Origin: Candolleomyces eurysporus
Lineage: Eukaryota; Basidiomycota; Agaricomycetes; Agaricales; Psathyrellaceae
Direction of reading: 5' to 3'
Assembly: GCA_027579435.1 (NCBI GenBank)
Contig: JANBPK010001577.1
Coordinates: 1 to 28,242, forward strand
Length of the DNA: 28,242 bases
The stretch's first letter is position 1; each line of letters opens with the position of its first letter. The translations under genes and the position numbers were made by a program. Below the pieces are notes generated by a model, which did not search any database, had not been told where the DNA came from, and saw only the letters and a program-made list of their open reading frames with translations. Below, in pieces: positions 18,086 to 27,842 of the stretch.

Positions 18086-18925
18086 CTACAGAAGGGATCC
18101 AACACCGGCGGCGAGAAGTAAAACGGAAACGCCACCGAGCTCCTTAAGCTTCGTCCCAGCACTGGATTGGTTCCCTCCCGTGGCAGTGGTACTAGTTGCA
18201 GCCCCGCTGTTTCCGCTGCCAGTTGTTCCGCTGTCCCCTGAGCTACTACCGCTTCCATCGAGCGCGTAACCAGCAGCCTGGCATCCCGCAATCATCTCTG
18301 CATTATCAAGCAGAACGAGGATGAATCACCATTCAACTTGGACATCAATGTGAGGTGAGCATCATGGGACTTACGGTTATGAGTTCTCTGTCCAGCAGCC
18401 CTGATCGAGTCGGCACTACCGCCGACGACGCCACCTCCACCAGTGAGGACGCTATTTAGCGCGTCGTTGGCTTCTAGGTTCATGACTAGACATGCGAAAC
18501 AGTTGTCTATGCCGACAAGCATCTCGATCTTGCAGAAACATTTGTCGTAGTTCGATTCGGTCTTGCATTGCTACAGAATAAAGCAACAAAGGTGTGAGTT
18601 TAATGAAGTGGGAGATAGCAGTTAGGCATGAAAGCTAGATGCTGTGGATAGAGTACGTACTGCATCGTAATTTGTCACTGGGTCACATAGCTCGGGGCAC
18701 TGGAAGGGAGAGAAAGTGAGAGACAGGTTGCGGTATCATAGTGAAGGACGTACGACAGCACGAGCGACAAGACTGCGTTCAGGTAGACTGGCGGCAGAAA
18801 CTGTAGCACCGTCCGTGAGCCAAAGCTGCTCCCGATACCATCAAGAGTATAAGGGGACAGAACGCACTGCCAGATACAGTCGTCAAAACCGTAACCAAGG
18901 CCAGAAACCCAGACTTGAGATGCAT
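18086..18925 (-). CDS. GPI-anchored eight-cysteine cell-surface protein
   Basis: Five minus-strand exons: 18925-18868, 18800-18754, 18699-18661, 18570-18375 and 18297-18086; introns have donors GTGCGT, GTACGT, GTACGT and GTAAGT and YAG acceptors. The product has 183 residues. A signal peptide (1-22, FLALVTVLTTVSG) is followed by a domain with cysteines 36, 40, 50, 59, 61, 72, 75 and 119 (C-x3-C-x9-C-x8-C-x-C-x10-C-x2-C-x43-C), then a Ser/Gly/Thr linker (about 126-160) and a hydrophobic tail (GGVSVLLLAAGVGSLL) typical of GPI addition. Eight cysteines recall CFEM proteins, but the spacing does not fit the CFEM consensus, so this is a different fungal Cys-rich type. It is expected on the plasma membrane or in the wall. 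Exact ligand and role are unknown. Confidence 0.83.
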
Positions 18926-19025
18926 CTTGAGGACTCCGAACCGACTTGTGAGGAGTTGAACGTGGGTGAAAAGGGGGATCGTGAGGTGAAGTTGAATCAG
19001 GGGTAAGTTAATGATTGACCCTTGC

Positions 19026-19031
19026 TTTATA
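19026..19031 (-). promoter_or_regulatory. TATA box of the GPI-anchored protein gene
   Basis: TATAAA on the minus strand, about 101-106 nt before the ATG at 18925, the same distance as in the secreted-protein genes of this window. Confidence 0.6.
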
Positions 19032-20100
19032 CTATTGTGAGCCCTCCGGCCCCCAGAGCTCTCGGAAATGGTCAGGGAGTCGTAAGCATAATTGGCTGTT
19101 CGTCTCGTTATCAGCGCTGTCTTCAAGTGAATTAACCATCGTGGAATCATTAGCCCTGGTAGCCATCAGGTCGTGCTGAGCGACGCTGAATCAGGGTTCA
19201 ATATAAAGTGTTTGGGCAAAGGTACAAGTTCAATTCCATGGCGCCTAAAAGCCACATTTGCCCCTACTATGCTCTCCATACAATGCAGCTTTTGGCTGAC
19301 ATGCTTCAATGCTCGGCTCTGCAAAATTTTGAGCAGGTATATTCGCAACGTGGTTGTACGTACACAGCTCTTGCAACTGTCGACGTCTGCGATCGTTGTA
19401 CACGATCGAGGATGCTTTTGATCTATTAATAGCATAGAACTCACTCTCACTTTGAGCTTATCCTACCGCATTCCAAACCTCAAGTTGAACACAAGGGGCC
19501 TCAGGCTCTGTGTCATATCTCCCACTAAGTAATTCATGCTTACTTTCACTCTTTTTTAACTACTTTCGCCCTCTCTTCAATTTACAGCATCTGATCCATC
19601 TCAAACGTGCGAACCGCAATACTTATTGAGTCTCTTGCGGTCCGCTGACCGAGGACTCGGGCTTACCTCGTATGTAGGCGGCAATCACACCAAAGCTCAC
19701 CCGTTGACACCGAAGGGAAACTCAAGATCCGACTAGACCATTGGGTCGAGGTTCCGAGGTGGCAATAGAGTAAGATAGGTCAGCGACTACTAAACGCCTT
19801 TTGAATCCATGGAGAAGTCATCAGGCACTTTCCTATGGAAAGCTCGATTGATACCTCCGAGGCGGCGGAGATAGTTATCCTCGCTAAGACAAGACCTCCA
19901 AAAATGAAAGAGTTGATTGCAGAAGATGGCTTTTATGAAATCGACTGAGGTACACAAGGAGCTTGTTCTAGATACAGATACGATAAGACAAGTTTTACAG
20001 GGGTCGAATTCGGCTACAACAGGGAGATGCAAAACATTTCCTTGGATGCTTTTTGAATGTTTACTTGACCAATGAGAAATTACTGGGGCAAGGGGAAAGA
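19032..20100. other. Intergenic, no gene recognised
   Basis: This spans from the GPI gene promoter to the 3' end of the F-box gene. A TATAAAG at about 19201 is followed by a small plus frame (CPYYALHTMQLLADMLQ...) of about 60 codons with several Cys but no known motif. An 80-codon minus frame (19790-20032) is also unrecognised. Confidence 0.35.
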
Positions 20101-21814
20101 CTAAGCGGAGTCGAGGGCTGATGGATGGTACGACATATAGTCATCGACGAAAAGATAGGGACCCTTCGAGTCTTGCGTGACCTTGATAGATGCCATCCTT
20201 CCAGACGATGTGCACAGCCCATGCAGTGGTGCATCGTCGTGAACCCTGGTGAAATATACACCGCTAGACGGCGTAACACTGCTATCAGCATTCCCGTCGT
20301 GAGGTCGCATCCCTTCATATGACTTTCTGGGAACCTGAGGCCACATTATCGAGTAGAGAAAAGTTTTTGATATCCGACCATAATCGTTCAAATTGATCAT
20401 GGATCCAGAGGAAAAGCCGAATTTTAGGCGGCCCGTCTCCTGACTGGGACTCCAAGATTTGGGGCCACCTGGGAGAGTAAACATGCACAATAAGCTTGGC
20501 TCGGCTGACGGGGAAGTTGAAGCGTCGAGGTCCACCTGGAATCGATACCCAATGACCTTACGGCCACTTGAAACGACTATATCGAACAAAAATGGCAATC
20601 CAGTCTTCAGAAACCAATTGGACGGACGCAAAAGGGTAATCATTGGGAGTGTGCTGAACGGAAATGATCGGAACGTGAAACCGAAAGGACGTTCGATGGT
20701 TGAGAGTTGCTCGAAAAGAATCGGGCTGTCGGAAGGAAGTGTATTCCACGATTCGACGGACCAAGACGATATCCCGGCGTTTGAAAAACACACGACCACG
20801 TTGTTTAGAAAAACGACCTTTCGGTGTGAAGGCTGTCAGCTTTGAGTGATAAGGATATGACATTGCAAGCATACCCCTTGATCTAGGTCGTCAGATCGAT
20901 TCCACAATGCGTAAGTTCCTTTAACGAAGTTCCAGATCATGATCACAGCCGTTTTGTGGAGAGGAGATAGTGGCATTAGTAGCCTATCTTCATCCAGCTG
21001 AAAATTGGACCAGGGAAAGCAGTAGTCCATTGCGATGCGAAGGCGTCCAACTTGCTCCCAGGAGGCGTTGGGTTTCGACAGAAAGAAATCGTAAACCTTA
21101 ACGCCACTGAGCAGGCGTCCATCAGCATCATCCAGCGCGAAGAAATTTTGGGAGACCACGCACACTAGGCTATCGTCTATTGCTACCAACGCAACCCTTA
21201 ATCTCCCGGCCTGAGTTTCTTGAACGACCATTGAACAAAGGGTGAAACTATCCCAATAATCTGTAAGGTCAACCCTGGAAACCACCTGGGGAGAGGGAAG
21301 CGGGGGCAATCCCGGAACACCCAGATCGATGACCTCCAATCCAACATGATCGGCAATGAGGAGAAACCTTCCTCCTGGAACTAGAAACAATTTCTTTTCG
21401 TATGCCGACGGTATTTTAGAAGGTGCCACTGATCTGTGGACGTGTCCAAGCATCGGGACGTCCCAGATCTCAGAGTAGCGATGTTTCATCTGGTATCGCT
21501 CGACGGCCCTAGACCAGCGATAGGGACCAAAGGCGGCATACTTGATTTGAGAGAGATTCATTTCATCGATGGGGTAGGACGGAGAAAACAGCATGTGCTC
21601 TCTGCAAACAGAGCAAAGAACAGCCGCCCATACGTCTTTCGTTGAGAGCAAACTCCGCAGGGTCTGGCATGTCTGTAGAAGTGCTTTTAAGTAGGAGGAA
21701 TTGGTGTGGGTGAGCTGCACTGACGTAGCTGAGACACAGAACGTCTTGCGGCCGCAAGAATTGAATGAGCTCGTACAGCTCACCCAGAAAGTCCTTTAGC
21801 CTGAGAATCGACAT
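20101..21814 (-). CDS. F-box protein, 539 residues
   Basis: Three minus-strand exons: 21814-21725, 21672-20875 and 20832-20101; introns of 52 nt (GTCAGT...CTACAG) and 42 nt (GTATGC...TGACAG), both phase 0. The N-terminus reads LGELYELIQFLRPQDVLCLS, then TCQTLRSLLSTKDVWAAVL, the pattern of basidiomycete F-boxes; joining the first two exons restores it exactly, which supports the model. F-boxes bind Skp1 in SCF ubiquitin ligases. The remaining 480 residues have beta-rich, Trp/Phe-containing segments without a repeat I can name, and presumably recognise a substrate. Such genes are numerous in Agaricomycetes. The first in-frame ATG is at 21814; the frame upstream of it offers only TTG. It is divergent from ATP20, 637 bp away. 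Confidence 0.85.
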
Positions 21815-22451
21815 GATGATGGGGGGAGTCAAGAGAGATGGTGCGGCCTAACAGAACGGTATTTGTGGGGATATCCCCGTCTTCGAACATGGAAACTCGG
21901 ATTTGACCGTAGTTTAAACAATGTTTACACAAGTTCAATGAAGGACGGGCGATCGAGGAGCAACAGGCGCGATCCTTCTGCCCCCCGCGGCGAACGCATG
22001 GATTGCACGTGCACGCATGCACGGGTATGGTCTCACTCTCCGGTTTCAGGGTCTCAATCTCCTTCTCTTCTTCTCTGTTGCGACGAAGCTCGAAATCTAG
22101 CTACCCTCCCTGTATCCCACCCTTGTATTTTTAGTTGCCGACCACGTCGGAATAACAAAATGTGAGCCATCTGGCCTCAGGCCGGTGGCTCATTGCCCGC
22201 TACGACCTCCCTATGCCCTCCATAGACCCCGGACATTCATTGGCCACTCTAGATGGAGGCTAAATTTGGCTTGGCTCAGGTTCGAACTTGCGTCCGGTGT
22301 AGATAAGATAAGATAATGGCGGCAGAATCCGGGAACGCGCGAAATTCCCAGGGTCCGGTCAACGTTTTCGCCAGCGACGGGGCTTTGTGGTTCACATCCT
22401 CCTCCCGTCGTCGTTGTCCCTGCCGTCGTTGTCTCCGTCGTCGCCACCACC
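21815..22451. promoter_or_regulatory. Bidirectional promoter region of the F-box gene and ATP20
   Basis: It contains a perfect palindrome TGCACGTGCA with an E-box (22004-22013), a pyrimidine-rich stretch (22050-22080), an imperfect 28-nt hairpin (22164-22191) and three overlapping GATAA units (22302-22316). The last 55 nt before the ATP20 ATG are rich in CGTCGTCGTTGTC-type repeats and end CACCACCATG, a good start context. Confidence 0.45.
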
Positions 22452-23079
22452 ATGCGTTCCTCCCTTCCCCTAACGCTCCTTAGACAGTCGGCCAACCGAC
22501 AAGCTCTCCGACAACGCGCCCCGCGCTCTGTCCGCTTCGCTTCGACCAACACCGAGGCAGCTCAGAAAAAGGCCCAGGAAACGCTGGCAACTGCCCAGGT
22601 ATCAGCGGAGAAGTTTTTGGCGAGTGCAAAGAAGTTTTTGGGTCCTGTTGGCGAGAAGGCTGGCCAGTTGCTTGGTTGTGCGTACCCCTGCAGCATTTAG
22701 AGGACATGTTGGCTGATTCACCCGAACGGATTTATGCAGCCTATAAGGAACCTCTGTTTTACAACCTGGCAGTAGCGAAGGAGGTTGTGAAACACGTATA
22801 CCATGCTGAGCGTCTGCAGCCTCCCTCGCTGTCGACCTTCAAGGAGGTCTACCAGTCCTTGTGGTCCCAGGTCACAAACCCTGCTGCCCTCCGAAGCTTC
22901 GCTCAGAGCGGTCAGGTTGCCCAGGTCGGCATCTACGGCCTTCAGGCCTACGGTCTCTTCAAAGTACGCCTGAAATATTCCCTTTTGCATCTGTACTAGG
23001 TCTGATGCGTTGCTCTTTTCAGATTGGCGAGATTGTCGGACGACGGCAGCTCATTGGCTACCCATCCTCCTCCCACTAG
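22452..23079 (+). CDS. ATP20: Mitochondrial F1Fo-ATP synthase subunit g
   Basis: Three exons: 22452-22674, 22740-22963 and 23023-23079, with introns of 65 and 59 nt; 167 residues. The N-terminus is an Arg/Ser-rich, acid-free presequence (about 1-30, SVRFAS at the likely cleavage site). The middle block NLAVAKEVVKHVYHAERLQP and the C-terminal transmembrane segment ending KIGEIVGRRQLIGY match fungal subunit g; GEIVG supplies the conserved GxxxG (Gly151, Gly155) used in dimer contacts. Subunit g sits in the peripheral part of Fo and supports ATP synthase dimers and cristae shape. The first donor (GTTGTG) is unusual but is the one found that joins LL to AYKEP in frame. Expression is likely constitutive. 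Confidence 0.95.
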
Positions 23080-23249
23080 ATTATCGTTTTCGTTATAGAT
23101 GCAGAATAATACTCATTCAGCGTTCGTTTCACCTACCGGTCTGCGTTGGCTTGTGAGAAGAACGCGAAGCTTTTTTCGGCCTTGTTTCCTCTCCTGTTAC
23201 GACCCGCCCTTTATTCATAGGCACTGAAGCAGATCGCACCGTTACCGCG
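23080..23249. other. Short spacer after ATP20
   Basis: The 3' flank of ATP20. No gene or structured element was seen. Confidence 0.4.
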
Positions 23250-23545
23250 ATGTCATCCTCGGTTCTGCCTGGGTATGACGTTGTTCCGGTACCCAGGTTC
23301 GGCTTCTTCTTGCCTCGGGAATGCATTGTCATGACCGAGGTCACACCCCCAGGCTATTCTTTCTCTCTTTGTCATGTGTTTTTCCGGCCTTCCTTTCTGT
23401 TAACTGCTAACTCATACAGCGCGACTTTGTCTAGATTACCTCGCTCGAGGCTACCTGAAAGTAGCAGGCAGCCTCGTCAAGAGCTTCAGGAATCGTACGA
23501 TGGACCGCCTCTCCAAACCCATCGTTCACCGGAGGCCGCTCTTTT
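23250..23545 (+). CDS. Possible small spliced gene, unrecognised
   Basis: An ATG at 23250 opens MSSSVLPGYDVVPVPRFGFF and continues to about 23339. A strong 3' splice signal follows (GTTAACTGCTAACTCATACAG, acceptor at 23420). Beyond it one frame reads DYLARGYLKVAGSLVKSF, then RTMDRLSKPIVHRRPLF and a stop at 23543-23545. That looks like real protein. The difficulty is the donor: the frame of exon 1 and the attractive downstream frame do not join through a canonical GT. It may be a small gene with a mis-set first exon, or 5' leader of the next gene. Confidence 0.3.
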
Positions 23546-23780
23546 GAAAAGGGATTCATTCATCATTATCAAATTCATTTCTAAAACAGTTCCCGGTTTA
23601 ACAACGACTCGGAATTCTCCCGGATGCGGGGGCGCATAAATACTGTCGTCCTAGTGGTGAAGTGGGTATCTGCTTCGGTCGGTCTTTCACGACTTCTACT
23701 CCCTTCATTGGAGCCTTCCTCCTTCTCCCAGCCTTCATCTCGAGAGTTTCTATATCCCATCTATCCGCACAGGTCCAGGC

Positions 23781-24589
23781 ATGTGGAAGCTATTGGCAGC
23801 AGGGAAGAATCGTGGCAATGCGCCGACTGTCGGGCGAGGCTCATGCCTGTGCCGGAGAGTGCATTATGAAGTTCGTGGAGAGCCGATAGCCTTTCGAGTA
23901 TGTCATTGTGTGAATTGTAGGAAGGCTACGGGGTCGGGGTTCATGGCGAACGTGTTCTTTCCGTATCAAGTGAGTGTCTGTTAGGTGCTTCATACCTTTC
24001 TACACGGACCTCTGCGTGTCTGGCCTGTTTACTACAATTTGAACAATCCCTCCCTCGTTTTGCGTTCGACGCTCACCATCTCCTTTGACAACTAGAACTT
24101 CACGATCACTCAAGGCCAGGACCTCCTCACGACATATACAGACGCCGAAACAGCCAGCGGAGTACCTATAAACAGGTTCTTCTGCAAACATTGCGGGTCA
24201 AACGTGTACATGAGGTCAACTGACTGGCACGACGACGACTCAGCAAGATCAGAGTCAGAATCAGGGGGTACGAAAAGGAGGGGGAGCATTGTTGTGGTTC
24301 AAGTCGGGGGAATTGATGAACCAGCTGTATTACTGCAAGATTGGGGTACGTCCACCGCTCGCCGTGCTTATGCTGGCGGCCCTGTTTTGCCACTGCATTC
24401 GCTAATAAATTTGTTACAGTCCCAGACCGAGAACTGTTTCCTGAACAGAGACGGACGTGGGTGAAGGAAATTGAAGTCAAGTCCAAGAAGCGGCTCCATG
24501 CTGCTCCTACGAGTAGTGTCAAGGTTGCTTCCGTCCCAGGGGGGAAGCAATTGCAGATCTCAGAGGTCGCGTTGAAGACGAAGTTGTAA
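23781..24589 (+). CDS. GFA/CENP-V-type zinc protein (DUF636 family)
   Basis: Three exons: 23781-23969, 24096-24345 and 24420-24589, with introns GTGAGT...CTAG (126 nt) and GTACGT...TTACAG (74 nt); 202 residues. All seven family cysteines are present: GSCLC (22, 24), CHCVNC (41, 43, 46) and CKHCG (93, 96), with the typical NCRKATGSGF after the second group. The fold binds zinc; family names derive from a glutathione-dependent formaldehyde-activating activity, though many fungal members have no proven substrate. A Ser/Asp-rich insert (about 105-125) and a basic C-terminal tail extend it beyond the core. Cytosolic, with no signal peptide. The ATG lies just 21 residues before the first Cys. Part of such a gene is duplicated at 27558-27659. 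Confidence 0.94.
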
Positions 24590-25617
24590 ACCGGGACATT
24601 CATGGTGCGTACGTAGGTATGTGCCTGCACAAGTAAAGGTCTAATCAATTTCTCGTTCATCGTGTTGCAGAGATCTCTGTTCAGATAGTGTCATCAGGCA
24701 TCGTTATCGCAAGATCAATAGAGCCAACACGAAGCACGTAACGTGCCATATGACTGAACCTAAATTCTAATCTAGGTCTTGCTCGCAGCACACTGGCAAC
24801 GGTTTCTTTACGTGCTACAGCGATCATAATAGAGTTATTACGCCACCCTTATCTTGTGCCATTCCGCGCACCTCTGACACGCAAATACAAAATCCTCACG
24901 AAAGTACGGTCCTTTATTGCTCACTCTCCTGAGACTCTGAAAGGACTGCGGTGAGCATACGGCTTCGGCACTCAATATCGCCGTTGCCATCTTGGTCGCT
25001 GCAGAACCGTTGGTTCCGAGTGCCGGTTGTCGTCTATACGTGTGCAATTGCACTCGTGCTTTCCAGGTTCCACATTCTTTAACTCGCTATGAAAGCGGAG
25101 GGAAAGTTCATTTCCCGAAAGGCGCTCATCCCATAGCATATCATCTTGAGAGATAGCTTCTTGAAGCTTTAGCAAAAGTCGGGTCAAGTGTGCCTCGTAA
25201 TTATCTTTCTTATGCTGGTTTCACCTCTTCACTCCAGTTATCTTTGATACACCGCCTGATCATTGCTGTCATCCCTTTTTTGCGTCCCTCCTATCAAAAG
25301 CTTTATTATTCTGCTTGACCTTTTTGGGCCAACCAGCTGGAAAGCTGTATTCAAGTTTGACAAGCATTCGTGCCATACGACACCATTGCGTTTCATCAGT
25401 GACTGCCACCTCCACGTGCCATAAAACGCGAGAGAGGTGGATTGATTTAGCTGCATAATTTGTAATTCATGCCCTACCGGTAGCCATTAAAAGCCTGGCT
25501 TGATCTACTTGCAGGCTACTTTGCTTTCTTTCACCGCAAGAGAACCGAAGAGTGGACAATGACTAGTGAGTATGGAGACGATATCTATATTGTGAGGGCA
25601 TCGGCCTGAACCTTTGA
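24590..25617 (-). other. Gene-poor interval with weak minus-strand coding
   Basis: Three minus-strand frames look mildly protein-like: 25456-25238 (WRWQSLMKRNGVVWHECLSN), 25187-24972 (LLLKLQEAISQDDMLWDERL) and 25053-24838 (ending FACQRCAEWHKIRVA). They could be exons of one decayed gene, but frames do not join through convincing splice sites. No family recognised. Confidence 0.25.
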
Positions 25618-26750
25618 CCAGAGCGTGCCCCTGAAATAGCAATCGAGGATTGCGTCCATGAGGTTGATACATTGGTGAATCTACCGGTGCCACAAGGGCT
25701 CCACCATGGGGAGGTGATGCGCACTGCTTACATTCGCATTCCATATCTCAACCACATTCCTGATAGAGCCACTCCTCTAGGTTCTAGAAACCACTTCCAA
25801 ACCTTCTACAACCAGTTTATCACCCTTGTCATGACCGTACACCTTCCATTCATTTCCACCGTAATAGGTGTCACCTAGGTTTACTTCAACGCCAGGGAAT
25901 TTCTATGTCGCCTGCCCCCTTTCTTGCATTACGTTCTCACTGACTGTGGCTACACGCTCCAGCTGATGAGTCTTCCCAGATGCAGCAAACTACACTAATT
26001 CCTGAGACAGATACTCATGGTTGGTTCCCATGCAGGAGCACTTGACTTCCTGGTTGCGGCCATCGCAGGCATCAACGCAGTAATCGCGTGTCACTGTTCC
26101 CTATCCACCCCAGCCGAGAATTGATACCTAGACATCGGGCCCGAATCCTACTGTGTATATTCCTCCAGCTTATGGGTGACGGCGGAGCCTTAGTATCTCT
26201 CATACCAATGCTCTGTGTTAACCTCGATGCGGCGTTCATGATCCCAACAACCTACCTGTATGTGATGGGGCTCCTCGTTGGAGCCCACCAAGGTGTCGGT
26301 GTCACTTTGTTGGCCGTCGTCGATTCGTTGAGGACTCAAGATGCATCCATTCAATTGTACCCCGTTCTTCATATCCTCATCAGCGTTTATGTTTGATGCT
26401 TCAGTGCCTGCTCCCGATTCTTGGTTTAACCCTCATGGCGTATTTCACTACTTTGGCACACGATACTATGGCAATGTTCCCCGGTCAGAGGACTAGTAAA
26501 GATGGTCGATTGGGGAGGATAGCATTTTTGTTGATCTTTGCTAGTAGTTGGGCGTCGTGTGCAATTCTAACAGCAGTTGTGAGAAGCTCTGATGGAAGTC
26601 GGGGGCATAGGTGTCAATATAGTGCTCGCTTTAACCGCTGTGGAGGCGGGGGCTCTGGTGACGGCTGGAGCTTGGGATATGAGAGCAAGCACTAACGAGA
26701 GGAGAAAAAGGGCGAGAAAACCCAAGGGACCTAAATCGGCCTCAAGATTC
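25618..26750 (+). pseudogene. Multi-transmembrane protein gene with frame breaks
   Basis: Plus-strand blocks together give about six or seven hydrophobic helices: FITLVMTVHLPFIST; ALDFLVAAIAGINAVIA; ILLCIFLQLMGDGGALVSLI; YLYVMGLLVGAHQGVGVTLL; LYPVLHILIS with LLPILGLTLMAYFTTL; IAFLLIFASSWASCAILTAV; IVLALTAVEAGALVTAG; then a Lys/Arg-rich tail (NERRKRARKPKGPK). Plausible introns at 25861-26010 (GTAATA...GACAG) and 26088-26131 (GTGTCA...CCTAG) join the first three blocks in phase. Two later changes of frame, near 26385 and near 26590, have no workable intron, suggesting a one-base deletion and a second indel. It is either a pseudogene or bears sequencing errors. It is an integral membrane protein type I cannot name. 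Confidence 0.45.
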
Positions 26751-26860
26751 TACCCGATTCGAGGTATATTTGCTTCATCTGGTTTACATGCGACAGAACC
26801 ATGTTACAAAGTCTATCGAAGCTCTGTTTCCAGGACCCTCGATGACAGTCACGGTCGATG

Positions 26861-27550
26861 ATTAGCTCTGTATTAGCTAGTTTGTACGGCTACTCCTCAG
26901 TCTCCACGACTCCCCATACTGACCGTGATTCCGAGACGGTAAAGTGGAGTGACCTCGCCCCAGCGGTGTCATACTGCAGATCATTGCCAGTTCTTGTTGC
27001 ATGAACCGGTTGTCACGAGAAGGTGTACTGAGCTCCGTGTCAGCTTCTCTACCCCAGTTAGTTGAATCTCGATTCCTATTTTGAACATCTAAACCGGCGG
27101 CCGGCATACCATGTAGCTGAACTCAGCCATTCTGTCCCCCAAGACGATAGATATCCAAGACCTCAGGTAGTAAGAGAAGCCGCCACCCCACTCTCAGCTT
27201 CTTCTACACATGTAGCCTGCGATTCTTTCTTGTTCATTTTCTTCTCGATTCAGCCTACATGAGACATACGCTCAATTATGTCTCTCATTTGACTGTGTCT
27301 GCTAATATTTTACTCTATTAGCAAGATATGGAACCTGGGTCGTCTATCTTCATCTTCAAGCGCCTGTCCCACCAACCAAGCGACCTCTCCATTCTATAAC
27401 ACTCTCAATACCTCCAAAGATGGTGCTTGAACTTGCTCCTGTTGTACATGGCCGATTGAAACCGTACAGAGGGATGACTAGTGACTTGGGCTACACCTCA
27501 CTCAAATCTATACCTACATTGTTAATGTATCAGTATGAACAACACACAGC
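26861..27550. other. Intergenic, no gene recognised
   Basis: Small frames (26877-27107 minus, 27062-27262 plus) have no motifs. The stretch 27300-27550 just left of the GFA fragment shows no recognisable N-terminal part of that gene. Confidence 0.35.
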
Positions 27551-27557
27551 TTAGTAG

Positions 27558-27659
27558 CAGAATCAGAGGGAGAAAGGAGTTGGAGGGAGCTTCTTTGTGG
27601 CTCAGGTCAAGGAAATCAACGATCCCCAGGCGGGGCAGCCGCTGATAGCCAGGTGGGAC
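27558..27659 (+). pseudogene. Fragment of a second GFA-type gene
   Basis: One plus frame reads GGSFFVAQVKEINDPQAGQP, then LIARWD, aligning with residues of the intact gene at 23781-24589 (RGSIVVVQVGGIDEPAV, then LLQDW). The nucleotide flank AGCAGAATCAGAGGGAG also recalls the Ser-rich insert there. The zinc-binding cysteines and the last exon are missing on either side, so it is a partial, diverged copy in the same orientation about 3 kb downstream. Confidence 0.5.
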
Positions 27660-27688
27660 CAAACAACCCCGGCTGGTGGGACATAAAG

Positions 27689-27706
27689 ACCCCCACCTGT
27701 GGGGGT
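27689..27706. repeat. Near-perfect 18-nt palindrome
   Basis: ACCCCCAC-CT-GTGGGGGT: 8-nt arms around a 2-nt centre, just right of the GFA fragment. It could be a transposon end or a transcription-factor site; nothing else identifies it. Confidence 0.4.
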
Positions 27707-27842
27707 TAGCGTGACCTCAGACATGTGAAGGACGTCAATGCTTACTATTACTATTTATATATCTGTCACAGCACATGCAACACATACTGGATGTCAGGAT
27801 GGACAGCTACACAACTGAAGTAGCCTACATCCTCCAGCGATG

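Noticed and set aside
17817..18269. 150-codon plus-strand open frame
   Set aside because: It overlaps the last exon of the GPI-anchored gene on the other strand, whose Ser/Gly/Thr-rich codons give long antisense frames. The plus-strand product has no motif.
20459..20845. 128-codon plus-strand open frame
   Set aside because: Antisense to exon 3 of the F-box gene; no independent support.
22280..22300. GGTTCGAACTTGCG, resembling a tRNA B box
   Set aside because: No A box, acceptor stem or anticodon arm can be folded around it on either strand.
26385..26410. A 20-nt intron (GTTTATG...CTTCAG) that would fix the frame of the membrane protein
   Set aside because: Much shorter than any other intron here (minimum 42 nt) and too short for splicing; an indel is more likely.
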